Source of the DNA: an uncultured Oxalicibacterium sp.
GTDB taxonomy: Bacteria > Pseudomonadota > Gammaproteobacteria > Burkholderiales > Burkholderiaceae_D
Reading direction: 5' to 3'
DNA: 47,101 bases
Assembly: GCF_913776015.1 (NCBI RefSeq)
Contig: NZ_CAJYMD010000036.1
Location: 1-47,101 of the forward strand
Part shown: piece after piece, positions 19,451-26,466 of the stretch
Position numbering within the stretch: the stretch's first letter is position 1
Layout of the letters: every line of letters begins with the position of its first letter
Made by a program: the position numbers and the translations under genes
The notes under the pieces: model-generated
What the model was told of the DNA's origin: nothing
What the model saw: only the letters and a program-made list of their open reading frames with translations
Database searches by the model: none

Positions 19451-21001
19451 ATGAACCTGCATAAAACGCTGGCGGCAGTCTCCGGCATGACGATGGTTTC
19501 GCGCGTCACCGGATTGGTCCGCGAGATTCTGTTTGCGCGCGCATTTGGCGCCTCTGCCTATACCGACGCTTTCAACATCGCCTTCCGTATCCCCAATCTG
19601 TTACGCCGTCTTTTTGCCGAGGGTGCGTTTTCGCAAGCCTTTGTGCCAATTCTTGCCGAATACAAAAGCCAGAAAGGCGACGAAGCGACCAAAAGCCTTG
19701 TTGATCATGCCGCGACGGTATTGATGTGGACGATGTTGCTGACTTGCATCATTGGCATTATTGGCGCTCCGCTGGTCATTTATGGCATCGCAACCGGTCT
19801 GAAAGCAGATCAGGAAGCCTTCGATGCCTCTGTTTTAATGACCCGCCTGATGTTTCCCTATATCGGCTTCATGGCATTCGTGGCGCTGAGCGGGGGCATC
19901 TTGAATACTTGGCGCGAATTCAAAATACCGGCATTCACGCCCGTCTTGCTGAACGTCGCCTTCATTCTGGCAGCGCTTCTGTTAGCACCTCAACTGCAAC
20001 AACCGATTTATGCAATGGCAATTGCCGTCGTGATCGGGGGCGTCCTGCAAGTTGCGATTCAGATTCCTGCCCTGATGAAGATCGGCATGCTGCCACGACT
20101 GCGCATGAATCCATTTCATGCACTAGGTGATGCTGGCGTGCGCAAGATTCTGAGCAAGATGGGGCCGGCAGTTTTCGCGGTATCGGCGGCGCAGATCAGC
20201 CTGATGATCAACACGAATATCGCTTCGCGTCTTGAAAGTGGCAGCGTTTCCTGGCTGTCCTACGCAGACCGCCTGATGGAGTTTCCTACTGCGTTGCTTG
20301 GTGTGGCACTCGGAACCATTCTCTTGCCAAGTCTTTCCAAGGCCAATTTCGATGGTGACAAGGCTGAATACTCTGCCTTGCTAGACTGGGGTTTGCGACT
20401 GACCTTCCTGCTGGCACTGCCATGCGCCGTCGGACTGGCAACAATCTCGGAGCCGCTAACGGCCACCCTCTTCCATTACGGTAAATTCGATGCGACTTCA
20501 GTGGAAATGACTTCACGGGCGCTGGTTGCCTACGGCGTTGGCCTGATCGGTTTGATTCTCGTAAAAATTCTAGCGCCCGGCTTCTATGCACAGCAGGACA
20601 TCAAGACACCGGTCAAGATTGCCGTCGGCGTTCTGATCGCCACGCAATTGATGAACATGTTGTTCGTACCCGTGTTTGCTCATGCAGGACTTGCGCTCTC
20701 GATCGGTCTGGGCGCATGCCTCAATGCCAGCCTGCTTTACTGGGGTCTGCGACATCGTGGCATCTATATGGCTTTGCCAGGCTGGAACATGTTTTTTGTG
20801 CGATTGACGGGCGCTCTCTTCCTGATGGCAGGAGTCGCATTATGGTCGGCATCCCAATTCGACTGGGTTGCCTTGCATGCCTTCCCGCTACGTCGCGTAC
20901 TGGCCCTGCTGGCTGTCATGGCAGCATGCGGCGTCGCTTATTTCGGCGCATTGGTGGCGATGGGCTTTCGCTTGCGAGATTTCAAGCGCATCGCACGCTG
21001 A
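19451..21001 (+). CDS. murJ: lipid II flippase MurJ (MviN)
   Basis: MurJ moves lipid II to the periplasmic face for peptidoglycan synthesis. The 516-residue polytopic protein (about 14 membrane segments) begins MNLHKTLAAVSGMTMVSRVT. It carries the family blocks FNIAFRIPNLLRRLFAEGAFSQAF (N-terminal lobe), SYADRLMEFPTALLGVALGT and LAPGFYAQQDIKTPVKI. The start matches family N-termini, although no ribosome-binding site is seen. It is divergent from rpsT and followed by the SirB1-like gene. Confidence 0.97.
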   Translation: MNLHKTLAAVSGMTMVSRVTGLVREILFARAFGASAYTDAFNIAFRIPNLLRRLFAEGAFSQAFVPILAEYKSQKGDEATKSLVDHAATVLMWTMLLTCIIGIIGAPLVIYGIATGLKADQEAFDASVLMTRLMFPYIGFMAFVALSGGILNTWREFKIPAFTPVLLNVAFILAALLLAPQLQQPIYAMAIAVVIGGVLQVAIQIPALMKIGMLPRLRMNPFHALGDAGVRKILSKMGPAVFAVSAAQISLMINTNIASRLESGSVSWLSYADRLMEFPTALLGVALGTILLPSLSKANFDGDKAEYSALLDWGLRLTFLLALPCAVGLATISEPLTATLFHYGKFDATSVEMTSRALVAYGVGLIGLILVKILAPGFYAQQDIKTPVKIAVGVLIATQLMNMLFVPVFAHAGLALSIGLGACLNASLLYWGLRHRGIYMALPGWNMFFVRLTGALFLMAGVALWSASQFDWVALHAFPLRRVLALLAVMAACGVAYFGALVAMGFRLRDFKRIAR

Positions 21002-21068
21002 TCAAGATCGAACAGACTTTTATTACCCTTGATCTGCACAAGGCTGCCATCCTCGTTATGATGGAGGC

Positions 21069-21908
21069 ATGGTGACACCTTCCCTCGATTATTTCTCGAC
21101 GCTCGTACAGGATGACGACATCATTCCCTTGTTCGAAGCAGCTTCAGCCATTGCACAAGATGTCGAACCAGAACTGGATTTGACCGCGGTACAGCTTGAA
21201 ATCGACATGCTGACGGAACGACTGAAACAACGCCTGCCCGCAGATGCCTCGCATCTACAGAAGCTGCGCATGCTCAATCATTATTTTTACAATGACCTGG
21301 GTTTCAGCGGCAACGTCAACGACTACTACAATCCGGACAATAGCTATCTGCATCGCGTACTGCATTCGCGTCGCGGCATTCCGATTTCGCTCGCCGTGCT
21401 CTACATGGAGATTGCGCAGCAAATCGAACTGCAGGTGCAGGGGATTTCGTTTCCAGGCCATTTCCTGATGAAACTCGCCCTGCCCGTCGGCCAGGTAGTA
21501 CTCGATCCATTCAACGGCACCAGCCTGTCTCGCGAAGACCTGGAAGAGCGCGTACAGCCTTACATCCTGCAACAGGATTTTCCAGACGACTTTCAACTGA
21601 ATGCCTATCTGTCGGCAGCGAGCCCGCGTGACATTCTCGTACGCATGCTGCGCAATCTGAAAGCCTTGTTCATGCAAAAGGAAAATTGGCAAAGGTTGTT
21701 GCAGGTACAGGAACGCCTGATGATCCTGCTACCCGGCGACATTACCGAACGCCGCGATCGCGGCATCGCTTTCGCCAATCTGGAATGCCCGCAAGCGGCT
21801 TTGCAAGATATCGAGGCATATATCGAGCAGCGACCTTATGCAATGGATACCGCCGCATTGCGCGCACGGCTACCGGAATTGCGTGAAGCCGGTGGGCGGC
21901 TGAACTGA
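21069..21908 (+). CDS. SirB1-type transglutaminase-like/TPR protein
   Basis: The 279-residue cytosolic protein has a SirB1/transglutaminase-like N-terminal domain. Conserved strings are LRMLNHYFYNDLGFSGN, YLHRVLHSRRGIPISLAVLYM and GISFPGHFLMKL. A C-terminal helical-repeat region (about 200-275) follows, with a TPR-like pattern ending in ALRARLPEL. The Arg-Gly-Ile-Pro and Phe-Pro-Gly-His strings are family hallmarks; no enzymatic activity is established. The start is ambiguous: GGAGG touches the ATG at 21069 almost directly, so the GTG at 21072 could also be used. Confidence 0.85.
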   Translation: MVTPSLDYFSTLVQDDDIIPLFEAASAIAQDVEPELDLTAVQLEIDMLTERLKQRLPADASHLQKLRMLNHYFYNDLGFSGNVNDYYNPDNSYLHRVLHSRRGIPISLAVLYMEIAQQIELQVQGISFPGHFLMKLALPVGQVVLDPFNGTSLSREDLEERVQPYILQQDFPDDFQLNAYLSAASPRDILVRMLRNLKALFMQKENWQRLLQVQERLMILLPGDITERRDRGIAFANLECPQAALQDIEAYIEQRPYAMDTAALRARLPELREAGGRLN

Positions 21909-21917
21909 TCACGTTAC

Positions 21918-21941
21918 GTCATGCCGCCGGCTCGGCATGAC
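21918..21941. other. strong hairpin between convergent SirB1-like gene and uup
   Basis: Arms GTCATGCCG and CGGCATGAC form a perfect 9-bp stem with a six-base loop, ten bases after the stop codon. There is no T-run on either side. It may protect mRNA 3' ends or act with Rho; it is not a canonical intrinsic terminator. Confidence 0.5.
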
Positions 21942-21976
21942 ATTCTGCATGAACTACTGCGCACGCGAAAACGCCA

Positions 21977-23902
21977 TCAACCGTTGGCGCGTGTCTCGAT
22001 TGCTTCCCAGCGCTCCAGTGCATCCAGCAGCAAAGCATCGATCTCTTCGAAACGTTGATTCAACCGCTTTACTTCATCCGGTTGCTGCGTGTATAGATTG
22101 GCGTCTGCCAGTTTGGTGGTGATGGTTTTTTGCTCTTCTTCCAACTGCGCAATCAATTCGGGCAAGGTTTCCAGATCGCGCTGCTCCTTGTAGCTGAGCT
22201 TTTTCTTCGGTGCCGCCGCAACAGTCGGGACAACCGCAGCCTGCACTGGCGCAGTTGCCGGCTTAGCTTCGGACTTGTTCGTCTTTTGCGAGGCGGCCAT
22301 CACACTGGCAGGACGCGTACGCTCCCAATCGCTGTAACCGCCGACATATTCACGCCACAAGCCATCGCCTTCGGCGGCAATCACCTGCGTAACGACGTTG
22401 TCGAGGAAAGTACGGTCATGGCTGACCAGGAAAACCGTGCCCTTGTAATCTTCCAGCAGTTCTTCCAGCAGTTCCAGCGTATCGATATCCAGATCGTTGG
22501 TCGGTTCATCGAGCACTAGCACATTGGCCGGCTTCGCAAACAAACGCGCAAGTAGCAAGCGATTGCGCTCGCCACCGGAAAGCGATTTCACCGGCGAACG
22601 GGCGCGCTCCGGCGCGAACAGGAAATCACCGAGATAAGACATGACATGCTTGCGCTGCCCATTGATCTCGACCCAGTCGCTGCCCGGCGCAATCGTGTCG
22701 GCCAGACTTGCTTCGTCGTTCAACTGCGCACGCATCTGATCGAAATACGCAACCTGCAGTTTGGTTCCCTGCTTCACCGTCCCGCTATCCGGGTGCTCCT
22801 CACCGAGAATCATCTTCAGCAAGGTCGTCTTGCCAGCACCATTGGCACCGATCAAGCCGATCTTGTCACCGCGCAAAATCGTTGCGGTAAATTGCCGCAC
22901 GATCGGCCTGTCGCCATAGGTCTTGCTGATCGCTTCTAGATCGGCCACGATCTTGCCCGAACGCTCGCCGGTGCCGACTTCCAGTCGCACCTGGCCTTGT
23001 TGCTCGCGGCGCGCACTACGCTCGAGCCGCAGCGATTCCAGTCGCCGCACACGTCCTTCGTCACGCGTACGACGTGCCTGCACACCTTTGCGTATCCAGA
23101 CTTCTTCCTGCGCCAGAAACTTGTCGAACTTGGCGTTCTCCACCTCCTCGTTCTCCAGCAACTCAGCCTTGCGTGCCTGATACGTACTGAAGTTGCCGGG
23201 GAAGGAAAGCAAGCGCCCGCGATCAAGCTCGATGATGCGTGTTGCCACATTGTCGAGAAAGCGTCGATCATGGGTAATGAACAGCACACTGCCTTTGAAT
23301 TCGCGCAGCAAGCTTTCCAGCCATTGAATCGAGGAAAAATCCAGGTGGTTGGTCGGCTCATCAAGCAGCAGCACATCGGGCGCACTGACCAGACCGCACG
23401 CCAGTGCCACACGCTTTTGCATACCGCCCGACAATTGTCCGATCAAGGCATCGCCTGCAAGATTGAGGCGATCGAGTGCCGTCTCGACCTTGTTCTTCAG
23501 ACTCCACGCGTCAGCCGCATCGAGCTTGAGCTGGATTTCGTGCATGCGCTCCATCAGCGCGTCATCGTTGTCGCCGCCAAATTGGCCGGTCAAGGTATCG
23601 TATTCGCTCAGCAAGGCTTGCATATCTCCCATGCCGGAAGCAACAGCATCGAATACCGACATATCGGCCGCAAACTGCGGCTCCTGCTCGACATACGCGA
23701 TCTTGATGCCCTGTTGCATCACCAACAGTCCATCGTCCAGCCGCGAACGACCACCGATGATTTTCAACAACGAGGATTTGCCTGTGCCGTTACGACCGAT
23801 CAGTCCGACGCGTTCGCCGACTTCCAAAGAAAACTCTGCGTGATCCAGCAAGGGAACGTGGCCGAATGCAAGCTGTGCATCGGAAAGAGAAATGACTGCC
23901 AT
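21977..23902 (-). CDS. uup: ABC-F ATPase Uup
   Basis: Uup is a soluble ABC-F protein with two nucleotide-binding domains, linked in E. coli to ribosome/DNA transactions and transposon precise excision. The 641-residue protein has Walker A sites GLIGRNGTGKSS and GLIGANGAGKTT, ABC signatures LSGGMQKR and LSGGERNR, and Walker B LLLDEPTNHLD and LVLDEPTNDLD. A ~90-residue C-terminal coiled coil (KKKLSYKEQRDLETLPELI) marks the Uup subgroup. The start was set at the ATG at 23902 (MAVISLSDAQLAFG) by family fit; the frame reaches a GTG at 23938. No strong ribosome-binding site is visible. Confidence 0.93.
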   Translation of the reverse strand: MAVISLSDAQLAFGHVPLLDHAEFSLEVGERVGLIGRNGTGKSSLLKIIGGRSRLDDGLLVMQQGIKIAYVEQEPQFAADMSVFDAVASGMGDMQALLSEYDTLTGQFGGDNDDALMERMHEIQLKLDAADAWSLKNKVETALDRLNLAGDALIGQLSGGMQKRVALACGLVSAPDVLLLDEPTNHLDFSSIQWLESLLREFKGSVLFITHDRRFLDNVATRIIELDRGRLLSFPGNFSTYQARKAELLENEEVENAKFDKFLAQEEVWIRKGVQARRTRDEGRVRRLESLRLERSARREQQGQVRLEVGTGERSGKIVADLEAISKTYGDRPIVRQFTATILRGDKIGLIGANGAGKTTLLKMILGEEHPDSGTVKQGTKLQVAYFDQMRAQLNDEASLADTIAPGSDWVEINGQRKHVMSYLGDFLFAPERARSPVKSLSGGERNRLLLARLFAKPANVLVLDEPTNDLDIDTLELLEELLEDYKGTVFLVSHDRTFLDNVVTQVIAAEGDGLWREYVGGYSDWERTRPASVMAASQKTNKSEAKPATAPVQAAVVPTVAAAPKKKLSYKEQRDLETLPELIAQLEEEQKTITTKLADANLYTQQPDEVKRLNQRFEEIDALLLDALERWEAIETRANG

Positions 23903-24050
23903 AGAGAGGAAACCCGCCAGGCGCACACGTTGCAACACGCGGGCCGTAAAGAATAAAAGACTGAATCAAAGGCGCGACAACAATGCCGCGTGAAAGGCGA
24001 TATTGTACCGACTTCATCCCGCTTCCTGCCAATCGACCTTCGGCGTCGGC

Positions 24051-24056
24051 TATAAT
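24051..24056 (+). promoter_or_regulatory. -10 box of tRNA-Arg(CCT)
   Basis: A perfect TATAAT lies 36 bases before the mature tRNA end and is followed by a GC-rich discriminator (CGCGG), as is typical for stringently controlled stable-RNA promoters. The -35 is poor. Confidence 0.5.
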
Positions 24057-24091
24057 CGCGGACGATCGCAGGCTCCCTGCGGTCGCCGTGT

Positions 24092-24166
24092 CTCGCCGTA
24101 GTTCAATGGATAGAACGAGTGCCTCCTAAGCGCTAGATACAGGTTCGATTCCTGTCGGCGGGACCA
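24092..24166 (+). tRNA. tRNA-Arg (anticodon CCT)
   Basis: The 75-base gene has acceptor arms CTCGCCG and CGGCGGG (one T-G wobble), a D-arm GTTC/GAAC, and an anticodon stem AGTGC/GCGCT enclosing CTCCTAA, so the anticodon is CCT. The T-arm is ACAGG/CCTGT. Discriminator A and an encoded CCA finish it. It reads the AGG codon, rare in this window's genes. It is divergent from uup. Confidence 0.97.
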
Positions 24167-24294
24167 AAAATCTCTTTTCCTCTAACAAAATCAAGTGTTG
24201 GCTTGCCTCGAAATCCGAGCAAGAGCAAGCGCCAATATCCCAAAGCCATGCGCCCAATTGCTGCCATTCATGATGCGGCTGTCATGAAGGTGAC

Positions 24295-24705
24295 ATGCAA
24301 GATCGGCACACTTTCGGCATCTCCCTTACGCAGAAGCCACAGCATGCCATGCAAGCCGACGTCGCAGAACATTTTCTTACCGAGCGCTATGTCTTTTGTC
24401 AGCGTGGGGAGCTAGTAATGGGGGAGCGCCTCTTGCGTATCCGTACGCAAGACGTTTCACTCGGTGGTTTTGGCATTGTGGCAGACGATCCAATTCGTCC
24501 CGGCAGTCAGGGAATACTGCGTTTTTCCACCATCATCGGCACCCGTATCGAGGCAATGCACTTCACCTGCGTTGCGCGAAGTTGCATTCTCAACGGCATG
24601 TCCGGCTATCGCATCGGCCTTCAGATCATCGAGAAAACCACAGCGACCCAAACCCTTCTCAAAGGGCTGACAGATCGCTGCGCATCCTTGTACAAACTGG
24701 GTTGA
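24295..24705 (+). CDS. PilZ-domain protein with degenerate c-di-GMP motif
   Basis: This is a PilZ-type small protein of up to 136 residues. The second motif, D-x-S-x-x-G, is intact (Asp53, Ser55, Gly58 in DVSLGGFG). In the first motif, RxxxR, the first Arg is replaced by Phe27 while Arg31 remains. The core from ERYVFCQR to GYRIGLQI aligns along its length with the PilZ protein at 37930-38304, so they are paralogues. Two starts are possible: ATG 24295, with AAGGTG before it, or ATG 24349, closer to the domain edge. It converges on the chemosensory operon at 24772-28899, a suggestive but unproven link. Confidence 0.8.
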   Translation: MQDRHTFGISLTQKPQHAMQADVAEHFLTERYVFCQRGELVMGERLLRIRTQDVSLGGFGIVADDPIRPGSQGILRFSTIIGTRIEAMHFTCVARSCILNGMSGYRIGLQIIEKTTATQTLLKGLTDRCASLYKLG

Positions 24706-24771
24706 ACATCACTGGCACATCAAAGGACGCGCATCAAACTGCATAACCGCAACGCCCTTCGCCTGACTTGA

Positions 24772-25137
24772 TCAAGCCACCAATTTCTTGAACGTGGCCA
24801 GCACGGCATCACCCTTGAACGGCTTGACGATCCAACCCTTGATACCCGCTGCCTTGCCGCGCTCTTTCATCATCGGCGAATTTTCCGTGGTCAGCATGAT
24901 GATGTTGACGCTGGCGTTACCCAGCTCGCCACGGATTTTTTCAGCCATGGTCAAGCCATCCATGTTCGGCATGTTCACATCTGACACCACCAGCTTGATG
25001 CCAGCATCCGATTTCAGCCTGGCAAGACCATCACGCCCATCCACGGCCAGCGTCACGCTCAAGCCGTTTTTTTGCAGAAAATCGCCCACCTCGTTACGTA
25101 CCGTACTGGAATCATCCACGACAAGTATTTGTGCCAT
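24772..25137 (-). CDS. CheY-like single-domain response regulator
   Basis: This is a stand-alone receiver domain of 121 residues with no output domain. The acidic pair is Asp8-Asp9, the phosphoacceptor is Asp53 in VVSDVNMPNMDG, the switch Thr is in MLTTEN and the Lys is in VKPFKG. All key residues are present, so it should be phosphorylated. The ATG at 25137 was chosen over the adjacent GTG at 25140. It is last in the operon kinase/MCP-like/CheX-like/CheY, 17 bases after the CheX-like stop. It is the likely phosphate sink or output of the upstream CheA-like kinase; its target is unknown. Confidence 0.93.
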   Translation of the reverse strand: MAQILVVDDSSTVRNEVGDFLQKNGLSVTLAVDGRDGLARLKSDAGIKLVVSDVNMPNMDGLTMAEKIRGELGNASVNIIMLTTENSPMMKERGKAAGIKGWIVKPFKGDAVLATFKKLVA

Positions 25138-25154
25138 CACGCTCTCTTTAAAAA

Positions 25155-25697
25155 TCAGAACAACTCGAGTTCACCGGTTTCGGCGCGCTCTTCCTGCTCA
25201 TTCACCACAAAATGAATCTCTTCATATGCCTTGACGCACAGGCTGGCATGAAAAAGAGCTTCGCCATTGATCTTCACGGCAAAATGCTGCGCATGGTTGT
25301 AACCCAGCATTTCCAGGTAATTCACGCACCTGCCCTCGACATAATTCGGCGTGGACATACCCAGATGCGGAAAATAGTTGCCAAGGTCGCGGTTCAGGAT
25401 GCCGCAGGAAAGATTGCCGAATTCGGCAATCGCATCGAGGAATAGCCGGTCATCCATTTCAGTAACGCCCTGCTTGCGCTCCATGTAGCTTCGGACCATG
25501 CCGGCAGCATCGAAATGAATCATCACCAGCAGACGAAAAACATAGGAAGACACCGTCAGCACCACGGCCTGCTGCTTGTCGATGGCAGGGATGTGCTCGA
25601 CAACCTCAATTTCCGTCACCTCGTCCGACGACAGTCCATCGCGCAGACTTTTAGCCAGCAAGGAGTCGAAGCCCGCTTTTGCCTGATTGCTGATCAT
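25155..25697 (-). CDS. CheX-like chemotaxis phosphatase
   Basis: The 180-residue protein fits the CheC/CheX/FliY phosphatase family, which removes phosphate from CheY. The catalytic signature D-xxx-E-xx-N is present as Asp88, Glu92, Asn95 ([15 protein letters not shown]). One E/N motif is visible, as in CheX; the CheC type has two. The start was set at the ATG at 25697 behind GGGAGAGAG. It overlaps the end of the upstream MCP-like gene by 47 bases. Its immediate neighbour is a CheY-like receiver, the expected substrate. Function is inferred from motif and context. Confidence 0.82.
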   Translation of the reverse strand: MISNQAKAGFDSLLAKSLRDGLSSDEVTEIEVVEHIPAIDKQQAVVLTVSSYVFRLLVMIHFDAAGMVRSYMERKQGVTEMDDRLFLDAIAEFGNLSCGILNRDLGNYFPHLGMSTPNYVEGRCVNYLEMLGYNHAQHFAVKINGEALFHASLCVKAYEEIHFVVNEQEERAETGELELF

Positions 25698-26433
25698 TAC
25701 TCTCTCCCGCCATTGCCAGCGCGTCCCTGGCTTTGTCATTCGTCAAATTCAGTCCCACCACGGCACCCACGATCATCTTGCCGCCCGCCTGCAAATCCTG
25801 AAAAGTGGACGTGGTAATCAGGTCGTTCTCGTACAGCTTGCTGCGGTAGGCTTTGGACAGCGACTCGGCGCGCTGCGCCAGTTCACGCACCTCCTGCGCC
25901 ACCACGGCAAAGCCACGACCGTGCTCGCCGGCACGCGCCGCTTCGATCGATGCATTCAATGCCACGATGACGACTTGCCGCACGATCAGGGAAAATTCGT
26001 CATTCTTCAGATGCATGTCGCGGTTGTGCTTGATGAGCACGGCCATATCGTCATGCCAGCGCTCGAACGTCTTGATCAGTCCCAGCAGGTTTTCGATACC
26101 TTCGGCTGAGCGATCGCAGTTTTCAGCAGCGACCGTCGTGACTTCGTTCGTACGCGAGGTCATGCTCTTGATGAGAAACTCGTGTTCGTTACGCAGCTGC
26201 TCGATCTGCTCGCCACTGGTCTGCATGGCCTCTTTCAACAAGGCTTCATGCGCATCGGCTTGCGCTGCCATCTCCTGCATTACCGTTTGCAGATCGTGTT
26301 GCAACATCTCTGCCTGACTAATGCTCACCATGCCTGCCATGCGTTTGCGCAATCGACGAAGGGGAAACTGCAGTACCACGGCGCAGCACAGCACACCGGC
26401 GACAAAAAACAGGATTTCATTAAAAGAAGACAT
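25651..26433 (-). CDS. short membrane-anchored MCP-like signalling protein
   Basis: The 260-residue protein has a single N-terminal membrane helix (about residues 4-26, [15 protein letters not shown]) and a long helical stretch. It then has a near-canonical MCP hairpin tip: [32 protein letters not shown]. No periplasmic ligand domain and no HAMP are present, and the return helix is short, so the bundle is far smaller than in normal receptors. No C-terminal CheR-tether pentapeptide is seen. GTG 26439 or ATG 26433 can start it. It is placed between the CheA-like kinase and the CheX-like gene, which suggests it is a scaffold or coupling unit for that kinase rather than a stand-alone receptor. 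Confidence 0.82.
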   Translation of the reverse strand: MSSFNEILFFVAGVLCCAVVLQFPLRRLRKRMAGMVSISQAEMLQHDLQTVMQEMAAQADAHEALLKEAMQTSGEQIEQLRNEHEFLIKSMTSRTNEVTTVAAENCDRSAEGIENLLGLIKTFERWHDDMAVLIKHNRDMHLKNDEFSLIVRQVVIVALNASIEAARAGEHGRGFAVVAQEVRELAQRAESLSKAYRSKLYENDLITTSTFQDLQAGGKMIVGAVVGLNLTNDKARDALAMAGESNDQQSGKSGLRLLAG

Positions 26434-26466
26434 CGACACTACCCATGAATTGAAGTTGCTCGACGA

